A DNA stretch of 64,000 bases from NCBI RefSeq assembly GCF_000961885.1, contig NZ_JZKH01000020.1, positions 34,843 to 98,842 on the forward strand, written 5' to 3'. Position 1 is the stretch's first letter, and each line of letters opens with the position of its first letter. The DNA is from Streptomyces rubellomurinus (GTDB lineage: Bacteria; Actinomycetota; Actinomycetes; Streptomycetales; Streptomycetaceae). The notes under the pieces were generated by a model. It was not told the DNA's origin and did not search any database. It saw only the letters and a program-made list of their open reading frames with translations. Positions 7,534 to 16,825 of this stretch are shown here, piece by piece. The translations under genes were made by a program, and so were the position numbers.

Positions 7534-8475
7534 TCAGCGGCAGAGCGCCGCCGCGCCGATCAGCCCCGCGTCGGTGCCCAGCTCGGCGCGGCGCACGTCC
7601 AGGCCGCGCACGTACGGCAGGGCCGCGTAGCGGTCCAGGTGGCGGGCGAGCGGCGCGAACAGCACGTCCCCGGCCTCGGCGACCCCGCCGCCGACGACCA
7701 CCCGGCCGAGGTCGACCAGCGTGGCCGTGGCGGCGATCCCGGCGGCCAGCGCCTGCGCGGCGCGGTCGAAGGCGGCCAGCGCGACCGGGTCGCCACCCGC
7801 CGCCGCGGCCGCCACCGCCCGGGCCGAGCGGTCCGCGCCGTCCGGCCGCCAGCCCGCGGCGAGGGCCCGGCGGGCGATCGCGGTGCCGCTGGCGATGCCC
7901 TCCAGGCAGCCGCGCGAACCGCACGGGCACGGCTCGCCGTCCAACTCGACGGTGATGTGGCCGAGATGGCCCGCGTTCCCGCTGCGCCCGGGCCGCACCG
8001 CGCCGTCCAGCACCAGCCCGGCGCCGACGCCCGTCGACACCACCAGGCAGAGCGCGTCCGCGGCGCCCCGGGCCGCGCCCCGCCAGTGCTCGGCGGCGGC
8101 CATCGCCACGCCGTCCCCGGCCAGCCGGACGGGCAGCGCGCGGGCGGCCACCGCCGGGTGCGCGGCGGCCTCGGCGACCAGCGGGAAGTCGCGCCAGCCG
8201 GGGATGTTGACCGGGCTGACGGTGCCGCCGACGAGGTCGACCGGGCCGGCGCTGCCGATCCCGAGGGCCTTCACGGCGGGCCAGTCGGCCGTGGCCGCGA
8301 GGTGGTCCAGGACCTGGTGCACGACGGCGAGCACGTCCGTGCCCGCGGCCCGGGCGGGGGTGGGCAGTTGGCGGCGGTGCCGGAGCCGTCCGGCGCCGTC
8401 GACCAGCGCGCCGGCGATCTTGGTGCCGCCGATGTCGACGGCGGCGAACAGCGGGCCGGCGGGGGTGAGGGTCAT
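7534..8475 (-). CDS. ROK family sugar kinase (glucokinase-like)
   Basis: A 313-residue cytoplasmic kinase. AAVDIGGTKIAGALVD is the N-terminal ATP phosphate loop. GIGSAGPVD and the two ROK signatures follow: LCLVVSTGVGAGLVLDG, and the CXCGXXGCXE zinc motif seen as CPCGSRGCLE after the zinc-binding His in GHLGHITVE. The family phosphorylates glucose or other hexoses; there is no N-terminal winged helix, so it is an enzyme rather than a ROK repressor. The ATG at 8475 has GGAG upstream. Specificity cannot be read from the sequence. Confidence 0.88.
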   Translation of the reverse strand: MTLTPAGPLFAAVDIGGTKIAGALVDGAGRLRHRRQLPTPARAAGTDVLAVVHQVLDHLAATADWPAVKALGIGSAGPVDLVGGTVSPVNIPGWRDFPLVAEAAAHPAVAARALPVRLAGDGVAMAAAEHWRGAARGAADALCLVVSTGVGAGLVLDGAVRPGRSGNAGHLGHITVELDGEPCPCGSRGCLEGIASGTAIARRALAAGWRPDGADRSARAVAAAAAGGDPVALAAFDRAAQALAAGIAATATLVDLGRVVVGGGVAEAGDVLFAPLARHLDRYAALPYVRGLDVRRAELGTDAGLIGAAALCR

Positions 8476-8584
8476 CGCGGCGGGCTCCAGGGTCTCGAAC
8501 GGCGGTCAGGGGGCTCAAGGGGCGGCGCCGCACAGCGTAGATCAGGCCGGTGATCGCGTCGGTGCCGTGCCGTACAGTCGGCGC

Positions 8585-9172
8585 ATGAGCGATGAGCAGT
8601 TGCCGATCGTCCGGACGGCGCCGCAGGCCGCGCCCGAGGCCCGGGCCGGGGACCTGGACCGCGAGGCGGTGGCCGACCGGCTGCGGATCGCGGCCGGGGA
8701 GGGCCGGATCGACCTCGCCGAGCTGGAGGAGCGGCTGGAGCTCGCCTTCGCGGCCCGGACATACCGCCAACTCGACGTGCTGGTGGCCGACCTGGGGCCG
8801 CGCTCGGCGCCGGTGGGTGCGGACGACGAGCCCCTGGTGCTGCGGACCAGGATGCGGCACATCCTGCAGAAGGGCGTGTGGGAGGTGCCGCGCCGGATCG
8901 TCGCCGAGACCGGGATGGGCCTGATCGTGCTCGACTTCACCTCGGCCGTCTGCCCGCACCGCGAGGTCACCGTCGAGGTCGCCTGCGGCGCGGGCCAGGT
9001 CAAGCTGGTCGTCCCCCAGGGCTGGGGCGTCCGGATCGACCGGTCGAGCACCAACACCGGGCAGATCGTCAGCAAGGCCCGGACGGAGGCCGAGCCGGGC
9101 TCCCCGCTCGTCACCCTGATCGGGCACCCGCGCTCCGGCTACGTCCGGATCAAGCAGGCCCGCCGAGGATGA
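8585..9172 (+). CDS. DUF1707 (SHOCT-like) domain protein
   Basis: A 195-residue protein. Residues ~20-70 form DUF1707 (DREAVADRLRIAAGEGRIDLAELEERL, then a Y/RQLDVLVADL helix), a short two-helix domain frequent in actinobacteria. The remainder is a beta-rich DUF2154/LiaF-like region (GMGLIVLDFTSAVC, VTVEVACGAGQVKLVVPQGWGV). No transmembrane segment. The start is set by TACAGT at 8573-8578, six bases before the ATG, so the mRNA is probably leaderless. Likely an envelope-stress accessory, but this is inference. Confidence 0.82.
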   Translation: MSDEQLPIVRTAPQAAPEARAGDLDREAVADRLRIAAGEGRIDLAELEERLELAFAARTYRQLDVLVADLGPRSAPVGADDEPLVLRTRMRHILQKGVWEVPRRIVAETGMGLIVLDFTSAVCPHREVTVEVACGAGQVKLVVPQGWGVRIDRSSTNTGQIVSKARTEAEPGSPLVTLIGHPRSGYVRIKQARRG

Positions 9173-9178
9173 GGCCGG

Positions 9179-10414
9179 TCAGCGCAGGACGGCCGGGGTC
9201 GGGCCGTCCGGGCGGACGGTGATGCTGTAGGCGTTGCCCCGCGGCACCGACCGGAACTCCAAGCGGCCGAGCGGCAGCAGGAGTTCGAGCAGTGCGGTGG
9301 TCTCGCGCAGCGCGAACTGGGTGCCCAGGCAGGCGCGGGCGCCGAGGCCGAACGGGACGTACGCGCCGACGTAGGCGGGGCGGGCGGCGCCGGGGGCGAA
9401 TCGGGCCGGGTCGAAGCGCAGCGGGTCGGGCCACAGCTCCGGGTCGCGCTGCATCAGGTACGGGCAGACCAGTACGTCGGTGTCGGCGGCGATCCGGTGG
9501 CCCTCGACCACGTCGTCCTCGACGGCGTACCGGGGCAGGATCCAGGCGGACGGGTAGAGGCGCAGGGTCTCCTCGACCAGCGCCCTGGGGTCGGCCGTGC
9601 GGGCCTCGGGGAAGCGGTCGAGCAGCAGGAACAGCCAGGTGAGGGTGCTGGCGGTGGTCTCGTGCCCGGCGACCAGCAGGGTGACCAGCTCGTCCCGGAT
9701 CAGCGTGTCGGTGTACTCCGGGTACTGGTCGCCCGCGTCGAGCAGGGTGCGCAGCACGCCGGGTTCGGGGGCGTCGGCGGTGCGGGCGGTCTCGATCGCG
9801 GCCTGCGCGACGCGGTCGATCAGCGCGAGGTCGGCCGCGACCGCCCGGCGGGCGTCCGCCGCGTCGCCGGGCAGGGTCGGCATCGCGGCCACCACCCGTT
9901 CCACCGCCCGCAGTTCGGCGTCGGTGCGGTCGTCCAGCGGCAGCCCGGTGAGGGCGCGCCACACGGTGTCCAGGGCGAAGCCGCGCATCTCCTCGGCGAC
10001 GTCGAAGGTCTCGCCGGTGCGCCGGTAGCCCGCCCAGCGCTCGGCGGTGCGGCGGGCGGCGGAGGCGATCCGCTGCTCGTAGCGGCGCATCCCGGTGCCG
10101 GTGAACTGGGACTGCAGGAGCCGCCGTTGGCGCTTCCAGGCGTCCCCGGTGGCGGACAGGACGCCGTCGCCGACCAGCATCCGGGCGCGGTGCGGGCGCT
10201 TGACGTACCGGTCCGGGTGGCGGCCGAGCACGTGCTGGACGGCGGCCGGGTCGGTGACCAGGACGGTCGGGTGCGGGCCGATCCGGAAGCCGGCCAGACC
10301 GCCGTGGGTGCGCCGGGCGAGGGTCAGCAGGTCGAGCAGGTCGGTGCCGGCGGCGCGCCACTGCTCGACCGCCTCGGGGGCCAACTCGGGTACGGCGCGG
10401 GTCTGCTGGATCAC
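9179..10414 (-). CDS. Cytochrome P450
   Basis: A ~411-residue heme monooxygenase with all diagnostic motifs: LVAGHETTASTLTW (I-helix oxygen-activation), ETLRLYP (ExxR, K-helix) and FGLGARACLGTQFAL (heme loop with the Cys thiolate). The substrate is unknown and no ferredoxin gene is beside it. GTG at 10414 is preferred, with GAGGAG upstream; the longer reading to 10498 would start inside a strong terminator hairpin. It ends six bases from the convergent DUF1707 gene. Confidence 0.92.
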   Translation of the reverse strand: MIQQTRAVPELAPEAVEQWRAAGTDLLDLLTLARRTHGGLAGFRIGPHPTVLVTDPAAVQHVLGRHPDRYVKRPHRARMLVGDGVLSATGDAWKRQRRLLQSQFTGTGMRRYEQRIASAARRTAERWAGYRRTGETFDVAEEMRGFALDTVWRALTGLPLDDRTDAELRAVERVVAAMPTLPGDAADARRAVAADLALIDRVAQAAIETARTADAPEPGVLRTLLDAGDQYPEYTDTLIRDELVTLLVAGHETTASTLTWLFLLLDRFPEARTADPRALVEETLRLYPSAWILPRYAVEDDVVEGHRIAADTDVLVCPYLMQRDPELWPDPLRFDPARFAPGAARPAYVGAYVPFGLGARACLGTQFALRETTALLELLLPLGRLEFRSVPRGNAYSITVRPDGPTPAVLR

Positions 10415-10473
10415 CTGGGGCTCCTCGGCTCGGTCGAGTCGACCGTCGGTCACGTCACGGAGCAGGGTAGACG

Positions 10474-10515
10474 GCTGCGCCGCGATCCGTCCCCTCAAAC
10501 GGATCGCGGCGCAGC
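10474..10515 (-). terminator. Strong terminator after the M4/M28 protease gene
   Basis: A perfect 17-bp stem: 10474-10490 pairs with 10499-10515 across an 8-nt loop, about 50 bp past the protease stop on the minus strand. TGTCAGG direct repeats lie between the stop and the hairpin. Confidence 0.85.
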
Positions 10516-10566
10516 GGCTCGGGTGGTGTCAGGTGTCAGGTGTCGGGCGTCAGCCGGTGGGGCCGG

Positions 10567-13500
10567 TCAGATCGGCTGCCACAGGGCGGGGACGATCGGC
10601 GGCTCCCAGCCGACCTGGGCGGTGTGGCCCTGGACGCAGCGGTAGCTGACCCCGTTGTAGGTCACCACGTCGCCCGCCTGGTAGGTGGTGCCGGGCGTCC
10701 AGGTGCCGCCCGGGTTGGGCGTCCCGTTGCCCACGACCAGGGAGAAGCTGGTGCTGTGGGTGGTTGAGCCGGCGCCGGTGACGGTGATGCTGTAGGTGCC
10801 GGCGGCGGTGGTGGCGGAGGTGCTGATGGCCAGCGTGGACGAGCCGCCGGACTGCACCGAGGACGGGCTCAGCGAGACCGTGACGCCGGCGGGGGCGCCG
10901 GTGGCCGTCAGGTTGACGGTCTGGGCGGAGCCGGAGGTGGTGGCGGTGGAGACGGTGGCGCTGGTGGAGTCACCGGGCTTGACGGTGGCGGTGGCCGGGT
11001 TCACCGCGAGGGAGAAGTCGTTGGCGGGCGCGGTGCCGCCGACCGAGGTCTTCCAGATGGTGGCGGCCACGCCGTTGGCGCTGCGCTTGAGCGCGGTGGC
11101 GTCGATGTTGCCGCTGGTGTCGCAGGACTGGTGGTAGCAGGAGTCGTAGGACTGGCCGGCCTGGCCGCCCCACTTGGCCGCCTGGGCCGAGGTCTTGACG
11201 GCGTCCGCGCCGGCCGCGTAGCCGGAGGTCGGGATGCCGGCCTGCTGGAAGGAGTAGTCGTCCGAGCGGCCCTGGCCCTCGGTGTTCTCCTCCGGCTGGA
11301 GGTTCAGCGAGTCCCAGTACGCCTTCATCGGCGCGGCGGCGCCGGAGGAGATGTTGTTGATGAAGTAGCCGGCGTTGGGCGAGCCGACCATGTCGAAGTT
11401 GTAGTAGGCCTTGATCGCGGAGCGCTGGGCGGAGCCGAGCTGGCCGACGTAGAAGTTCGAGCCCTGCAGGCCCTGCTCCTCGCCGGTCCACCAGGCGAAC
11501 CGGACGTGCCGGCTCATGGTCGGGTTCTGCTGGGCGAGCGCGAGGGCGTTCTCCAGCAGGGTGGCCGAGCCGGAGCCGTTGTCGTTGATGCCGGGGCCGG
11601 CCCCGACGCTGTCCAGGTGCGCGCCGAACATGGTGACCTGGTCGGACGGGCCGCCCGGCCAGTCGGCGATCAGGTTGTTGGAGCGGTAGGTGCAGGAGGT
11701 GCAGGTCTGCTCGGCGACGGTGTAGCCGGCCGCCTGCAGCTTGGCCTTGAGGTACGCGACCGACTGGGTGTGCCCGGCGCTACCGGCCCGGCGGTTGCCG
11801 CCGTTCTGGTCGGCGATGGTGTTCAGCTGGGCCAGGTCGGCCTGGACCTTCGCGACGTCGATGACGGGCGGGGTCCCGGGGTTGGGCGCGCCGCCGCCGA
11901 CCGTCAGGGTGTACTGGGCGGTGTGGGTGGCCGCGCCGGCGGTGCCGGTGACGGTGATCACGTAGGTGCCCGCGGTGGCCGAGCCGGAGGCCGCGAGGGT
12001 CAGCGTGGCCGAGGAGCCGGTCTGCACCGAGGAGGGGGTGATCGTCGCGGTGACCCCGGTCGGGGCGCCCGAGGCGGTCAGGTTGACGGTCTGCGCGGTG
12101 CCCGAGGTCACCGCGGTGGAGACCGTCGTGGTGGTCGAGGCGCCGGGCTGGACGGAGCCGGCGGCCGGGCCCAGGTTGAGCGAGAAGTCGTTGGTGCCGG
12201 ACGGCGTGCAGGTCGGGTCGCCGCTCTGCGCGGGGACGCTGACGGCGTCCCAGGCCGCCTTGGTGCGGTTGTAGAAGGTGCAGCTCGGGTCGAGGTTCTT
12301 GGCGGCGGTCAGGGTGGTGGTGCGGTACCGCTTGTACGTCATGCCGCTGGTCTTGAGCAGCATGCCGCCGTACCAGACCTGGCCGGCCTGCTTCATGCCG
12401 ATGCCGGTGACCGAGGAGCCGTTGCAGGTCGGGCTGGTCGGCTTGCCGCCGGCGCCGGTGGAGCCGTTGGCCAGCAGGTAGAACCAGTGGTTCAGCGGGC
12501 CGGCCGCGGCGTGCACCTCGGTGCTGGGGATGGCGGAGGAGTAGCAGTCCGGGTCGTTGTTGACCAGCGAGGGCTGGTACAGGTTGCGGATCGGGCCCTG
12601 GCCGACCAGGTTGATCACCCGGCCGACCTGGTAGTCCGGGTAGTCGTACGCGGCGGGCTCGTTGTTGTACTCCTTGGTGAGCGCGCCGAAGATGTCGCCG
12701 GTGCCCTCGCCGAGGCCGTTCTCGTTGTTGGCGCCGCCGGGGGTGTACTGGTCGATGCCGTGGCCGAACTCGTGGCCGACGACGTCCTGGGAGCCGATCC
12801 ACTCGCCGGCCTGGCTGTGGCCGATCGAGACGGAGCTGCCGTCCCAGTACGCGTTGACGTCGTTCAGGCCGACCTTGATGGGCCAGCTGCGGCCGTTGCC
12901 GTCGTGCCCGTTGCGACCGAGCCAGTCGCGGAGCATGTCCCATTCCTTCTGGGCCGCCCACATGGCGTCGGCGCAGCCGGTCTCCTTGGTGGAGGGGTCG
13001 CCGTTGCCCCAGGAGTCGGAGGACTTGCGGAACACCTGGCCGGAGCTGTAGTCGGAACAGCTCAGGCCGGGCCGGTTCGGGTCGGAAAGCGAGTACGAGC
13101 CGCCGGAGTTGGTGGTGCTGATGGTGAGCGGCGCCGGGCCGTTCCACTTGCTGTTGACGGTGCCGGCCTCGACGTCGTCGTAGCTGTCGACGACCTCGCC
13201 GGTGGCGGCGTCCACGAAGACGTGCAGGGTGCTCGGCGCTTTCGCGGTGCGGCCGTTGAGCACCGTCTCCCAGGAGAGCCGGCCGGTGCCGTCCTTGACC
13301 CGGACGACCAGGCGGCGCTGGGCCACCGAGTCGACCACGGACAGCTTGGTGCGGGCGGTCTTCTCCGCGTCGGCGGCGCTGACCTTCGGGGTGGTCGACC
13401 CGCCGACCGGCCCGGGGGCGGCCGACTGGGAGGCGTGGACCTTGCCCTGGCCGTCCGCGAGCACCACCGCGTCGCCGCCGACCACCGGGAGGCCGTGGTA

Positions 13501-13773
13501 ACTGCGCTCGTAGGAGACGGAGTAGAGGCCGCCGAGCCACGGGGTGACGGATCGGCGCTCGTAGGTCTCGTCGGGGCCCTTGGCCAGCGAGTCCAGGCCG
13601 GCCGCGGTGGCCGCGTCGGCGGCGTTCACGGCGGCGGCGAGGGCGCTGGGCGGGGCCGGTGCGGGTGGGGGCGCGGCGGTGGCCGGCCCGGCGGTGGCGG
13701 CTATGGTGCCGACCAGAAGCGTCAGGGTGGTCGCCGTGGTGAGCAACCGTCCCGCGGAAACTCTGCGTTGCAT
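10567..13773 (-). CDS. Secreted bifunctional protease: M4 metallopeptidase + M28 aminopeptidase + chitin-binding domain
   Basis: A 1068-residue secreted protein with two peptidase units. After a signal peptide come an inhibitory propeptide (~40-200) and an M4 thermolysin-type domain: [11 protein letters not shown] gives zinc ligands H334 and H338 with catalytic E335, [10 protein letters not shown] the third ligand (E356), and PLNHWFY the transition-state His (429). An Ig/NPCBM-like DFSL linker (~527-625) follows, then an M28 domain like S. griseus aminopeptidase, with H719, D731, E765/E766, D794 and H881. A second linker (~918-1015) leads to a C-terminal CBM5/12 chitin-binding module ([20 protein letters not shown]). 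ATG 13773 follows GAGGAG. It probably degrades extracellular protein to amino acids while bound to chitin-rich material. Confidence 0.9.
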   Translation of the reverse strand: MQRRVSAGRLLTTATTLTLLVGTIAATAGPATAAPPPAPAPPSALAAAVNAADAATAAGLDSLAKGPDETYERRSVTPWLGGLYSVSYERSYHGLPVVGGDAVVLADGQGKVHASQSAAPGPVGGSTTPKVSAADAEKTARTKLSVVDSVAQRRLVVRVKDGTGRLSWETVLNGRTAKAPSTLHVFVDAATGEVVDSYDDVEAGTVNSKWNGPAPLTISTTNSGGSYSLSDPNRPGLSCSDYSSGQVFRKSSDSWGNGDPSTKETGCADAMWAAQKEWDMLRDWLGRNGHDGNGRSWPIKVGLNDVNAYWDGSSVSIGHSQAGEWIGSQDVVGHEFGHGIDQYTPGGANNENGLGEGTGDIFGALTKEYNNEPAAYDYPDYQVGRVINLVGQGPIRNLYQPSLVNNDPDCYSSAIPSTEVHAAAGPLNHWFYLLANGSTGAGGKPTSPTCNGSSVTGIGMKQAGQVWYGGMLLKTSGMTYKRYRTTTLTAAKNLDPSCTFYNRTKAAWDAVSVPAQSGDPTCTPSGTNDFSLNLGPAAGSVQPGASTTTTVSTAVTSGTAQTVNLTASGAPTGVTATITPSSVQTGSSATLTLAASGSATAGTYVITVTGTAGAATHTAQYTLTVGGGAPNPGTPPVIDVAKVQADLAQLNTIADQNGGNRRAGSAGHTQSVAYLKAKLQAAGYTVAEQTCTSCTYRSNNLIADWPGGPSDQVTMFGAHLDSVGAGPGINDNGSGSATLLENALALAQQNPTMSRHVRFAWWTGEEQGLQGSNFYVGQLGSAQRSAIKAYYNFDMVGSPNAGYFINNISSGAAAPMKAYWDSLNLQPEENTEGQGRSDDYSFQQAGIPTSGYAAGADAVKTSAQAAKWGGQAGQSYDSCYHQSCDTSGNIDATALKRSANGVAATIWKTSVGGTAPANDFSLAVNPATATVKPGDSTSATVSTATTSGSAQTVNLTATGAPAGVTVSLSPSSVQSGGSSTLAISTSATTAAGTYSITVTGAGSTTHSTSFSLVVGNGTPNPGGTWTPGTTYQAGDVVTYNGVSYRCVQGHTAQVGWEPPIVPALWQPI

Positions 13774-13968
13774 CGAGGCTCCTCGAACGTGGGGGTCCTC
13801 GACCGCGGACGGCATGCCGGAGCCACCGCGGGCCGCTCAGGGGGACGGCCGTGCGGGCCGTCCGCGCTCGGGTGCCCGAACCCTCACATGGCGTCATGCC
13901 CGGGTCAATGGCTGGTGCGGGCGATGCATAGGGTTGGCAAATTCCGTCAAGCTGCGCTTTTGTCCGAG

Positions 13969-14001
13969 TGGTTGAGACCTGATCAAGAATTGGTCGAGAC
14001 C
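13969..14001. promoter_or_regulatory. Pair of DasR/chitinase-like direct repeats
   Basis: TGGTTGAGACC (13969-13979) and TGGTCGAGACC (13991-14001) are direct repeats 22 bp apart, two helical turns. The second is followed by A, giving a near match to TGGTCTAGACCA, the core of DasR-responsive elements. The pair lies in the 270-bp divergent region between the chitin-binding protease and the XRE regulator. It could serve either gene. Confidence 0.45.
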
Positions 14002-14043
14002 ATGTCATGTACGGATCGCGCGCCATCCAGTACCGTCCTGCTC

Positions 14044-15447
14044 GTGGAGCGGAACCGAACGGGCCCCGGGGCGCGGGCGCCCCGGCCGGGCGGCCGGGAG
14101 GCGGACGCCTGGCGGGAGTTCGGCGCCCTGCTGCGGCACTGGCGGCGCCGGGCCGGACTGACCCAGGCCCAGCTGGGCGCCGGCCTCGGCTACGACCACA
14201 CCGCGGTGAGCAAGATCGAGCACGGCGCCCGCCGGATCACCCCGAGGATCGCCGACCGGGCCGACGAACTGCTGGGCGCGGGCGGCGAGTTGCGGGCCGC
14301 CTGCCTGCGGGCGGAACGGGCCGGGCTGCCCGCGCTGGACCCGCTCGCCCCCGGGCTGCTGCGGGCCCCGCTGCCGGACGGGCCGCTGCCGCCCGCCGGC
14401 TCCGGCGCCGCCCAGGACACCGGCCGGGCCGCGCCGCTCCACCCGCCGGGCCGACTGCCGGACTACGGACTGCTCTGCCCGCTGCACGACGCCGAGGGCT
14501 GCGACGTCCCCGATCCGGCCGAAGTCGCCGCCCTGCACGCCGAGTTCTGCGAGGCCGACCCGGACGCCGCGGCGCCGCTGGACGCCGACACGGCGCACGC
14601 CCTGGCCGCCGGTCTCGCCGCCCAGCTGCGGGCCGGCGAGACCGGCGGCCGGCCCGGGCTGGTGGTCGCCGTCGAACGCACCCTGCGCGCGGTGCTCGCC
14701 CGGCTCGCCGTCGCCCCCGCCGCGCAGCGCCGCCCGCTGGCCCGGCTGGCCGCCGAACACGCCCACGCGGCCGGCGCGCTGCGGATGCAGGACGGCCGCA
14801 ACGCCACCGCGATGGCCTGCTTCGACCGCGCCCTCAGCTGGGCCGAACTCGCCGGGGACCAAGCCACCTCGGTCGGCACGCTCAGCGACCTCAGCACCCT
14901 GGCCCGGCTCGACGGCGACCCGGCCACCGCCCTCGGCTACGCCCGCGAGATCGCCCGGGCGGCGCCGGGCCGGCACTGGGCCGGCGCGATGGGGCGGATC
15001 GGCCGGGCCCGCGCGCACGCGCTGACCGGGGACGTCCGGGGCACCCTGCGGCACATCGACCGGGCCCGGCAGCACGTGGAGCACATCGGCACCCGGGACG
15101 AGGCGGACGCGCCCTGGCTGACCATCGCCTCGATGCGGATGCGGGTCGAGGCCGCAGCCGCCGCCGCCCTGCGCGACCTCGCCGCCGCGGTGGACGACCC
15201 GCGGCTGGCCCGGCGCGCCCTGGCCGCCGCCGAGACCGCGCTGGAGCTGCTCGGCCCGGCCCAACTCCCGGCAAGCCGCCTGCTGTTCACCGTCCGGGTG
15301 GCCGACTGCCACGCCTGCGCGCACGATCCGCAGGCGGCCCTCGACCTGCTCCGCCCCGCCCTGGAGGCCGGGCCGGTGACCGGCCTGCCCGCGCTGGTCG
15401 GGTACGAGCTGCGCGGCCTGCGCGAGCGGCTGGCCGCCGCCCGCTGA
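14044..15447 (+). CDS. XRE-family helix-turn-helix regulator with C-terminal TPR-like domain
   Basis: A 467-residue regulator. Residues ~25-85 form a Cro/cI-type HTH (LTQAQLGAGLGYDHTAVSKIEHGARRI). The remaining ~350 residues are helical repeats (HAAGALRMQDGRNATAMACFDRALSWAEL and similar) resembling the TPR sensor halves of Streptomyces XRE regulators that respond to peptides or signals. TACCGT at 14033-14038 lies six bases before the GTG at 14044, pointing to a leaderless transcript. An in-frame ATG at 14002 would add 14 residues but overlaps an operator-like repeat. Target genes are unknown; the divergent protease is a candidate. Confidence 0.82.
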   Translation: MERNRTGPGARAPRPGGREADAWREFGALLRHWRRRAGLTQAQLGAGLGYDHTAVSKIEHGARRITPRIADRADELLGAGGELRAACLRAERAGLPALDPLAPGLLRAPLPDGPLPPAGSGAAQDTGRAAPLHPPGRLPDYGLLCPLHDAEGCDVPDPAEVAALHAEFCEADPDAAAPLDADTAHALAAGLAAQLRAGETGGRPGLVVAVERTLRAVLARLAVAPAAQRRPLARLAAEHAHAAGALRMQDGRNATAMACFDRALSWAELAGDQATSVGTLSDLSTLARLDGDPATALGYAREIARAAPGRHWAGAMGRIGRARAHALTGDVRGTLRHIDRARQHVEHIGTRDEADAPWLTIASMRMRVEAAAAAALRDLAAAVDDPRLARRALAAAETALELLGPAQLPASRLLFTVRVADCHACAHDPQAALDLLRPALEAGPVTGLPALVGYELRGLRERLAAAR

Positions 15448-15474
15448 GCTCCGATTTTCCGACGGCCGGTCGGC

Positions 15475-16698
15475 TCAGTCGGCGAGCCCGGCGGCTCGCA
15501 GCCGGCGCTCCACCTCCGGCCACTCCGGGGCGACCGGCGCGGTGGCCCGCCGGCCGACCTCCCTGTCCTTGAAGCCGCTGGACGTCGAGATGCACACCAG
15601 CGGCCCGTCGTCCGGGAGTTCGGACGCGTCGAGGCTGCGCAGACCGGCCAGTCCGGCGGCGGCGGACAGCTCCGCCCACAGGCCGTTGCGGGCCAGCTCC
15701 GCACGGGCCTCGGCGAGCTGCCGGTCGGACAGGGTGAGCGCCCGGCCGCCGCTCTCGCGCAGCGCGACCACGCCCCGGTAGCCGCCCACCGGCGAGGCGA
15801 TCGAGTACGCCGAGGTCGCCCCGACCTCCACCCGGGCGGCCGGCACCCCGCGGCCGATCGCGGTGGCCAGCGGCGCGCCCGCCGCCGACTCGCAGGAGTG
15901 GATCCGCGGCACCCGGTCCGCCAGGCCCAGGCGGTGCAGCTCGGTGAAGCCCTTCCACACGCCGTACAGCAGCTCGCCGTAGCCGGTCGGCACGAACACC
16001 GCGGCCGGCGTGCCCACGTCCTGGAAGATCTCGTACGCCACCGTCTTGTAGCCCTCGGGCCCGTACGGGTGCCCGGTGTGGGTGGCGGTCAGGTTGCTGA
16101 CCGGGTGCAGCCCGTACCGCTCGACGGCCTGCCGCATCAGCGGCCAGCGCGCCTCCCACGGCACCGGGAGCACCACCGCGCCGTAGGCGGTGAGGAAGGA
16201 GTCGACGGCGGGCGGCAGGTCGGGCCCGGCGAAGACCACGCAGCGCAGCCCGGCGCGGGCCGCGTAGGCGGCCGCCGAGGCGCCGTGGTTGCCGGAGGAG
16301 GCCACCGCGATGCCGCGGGCGCCGACCGCCAGGGCGGCACTGGTGGTGCAGCGGTTGAGCCGGTCCTTGTGGCTCCAGGTCGGGTTGCGGGACTCGTCCT
16401 TGACGTGGACGCCCGGCGCGATCTCGACCAGCGGGGTGGCGCCCTCGCCGAGGCCGGGGGCGAGCAGCGGCGGCAGCAGCGGGGCCCAGCGCTCCAGGCC
16501 GGTGCGGGCGGCAGCCGGGGCGAACAGGGCGGCGGTGTCCACCTTGTCGTAGGCGTAGTCGAGTTCGAGCGGGTAGGCGACGTCCTCGGTGCCGGTGCGC
16601 GGGCAGCCGGTGGTCAGCGGGGGCAGCAGCGGGTAGTCGAGGGCGGGGTCGCCGAGCGAGCGCTGGGCGGTGGCGAGGGAGTCCGGCGTGAGCAGCAT
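15475..16698 (-). CDS. PLP-dependent threonine-synthase-like enzyme
   Basis: A 407-residue fold-type II PLP enzyme. GEGATPLVEI, then VKDESRNPTWSHKDRLN contains the lysine for the PLP Schiff base (SHKDR); ASSGNHGASAAAYAARAGL is the phosphate/substrate loop, with PTGYGELLYG and ESGGRALTL nearby. Overall it resembles threonine synthase and related beta-lyases/synthases, but the N-terminal half is divergent and it lies outside any threonine operon, so the reaction is uncertain. TACGAT at 16710-16705 is six bases before the ATG, suggesting a leaderless mRNA. Confidence 0.82.
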   Translation of the reverse strand: MLLTPDSLATAQRSLGDPALDYPLLPPLTTGCPRTGTEDVAYPLELDYAYDKVDTAALFAPAAARTGLERWAPLLPPLLAPGLGEGATPLVEIAPGVHVKDESRNPTWSHKDRLNRCTTSAALAVGARGIAVASSGNHGASAAAYAARAGLRCVVFAGPDLPPAVDSFLTAYGAVVLPVPWEARWPLMRQAVERYGLHPVSNLTATHTGHPYGPEGYKTVAYEIFQDVGTPAAVFVPTGYGELLYGVWKGFTELHRLGLADRVPRIHSCESAAGAPLATAIGRGVPAARVEVGATSAYSIASPVGGYRGVVALRESGGRALTLSDRQLAEARAELARNGLWAELSAAAGLAGLRSLDASELPDDGPLVCISTSSGFKDREVGRRATAPVAPEWPEVERRLRAAGLAD

Positions 16699-16752
16699 GT
16701 AAGGATCGTAGTGCTAGGGAGGGTGCTACCTGAAGGGCTTTCCGCGAATGAT

Positions 16753-16789
16753 CGCCGGTGCCCCGCCCGGGTCGGACGGGGCACCGGCG
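16753..16789 (-). terminator. Terminator after the penicillin-acylase-family gene
   Basis: A 13-bp perfect stem, 16753-16765 with 16777-16789, around an 11-nt loop, 37 bp past the acylase stop. Confidence 0.8.
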
Positions 16790-16825
16790 CGGTCGCGTCA
16801 GCGCTGTCGGGTCACGGCTGCCGCG

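Noticed and set aside
10414..10498. N-terminal extension of the P450 to 10498
   Set aside because: That start lies within the protease terminator hairpin and the extra residues are not P450-like; GTG 10414 has a ribosome site.
14005..15324. Long minus-strand frame opposite the XRE regulator
   Set aside because: High GC content keeps antisense frames open; its residues are G/A/R/Q-rich without family patterns, while the plus-strand frame has a clear HTH and third-position GC bias.
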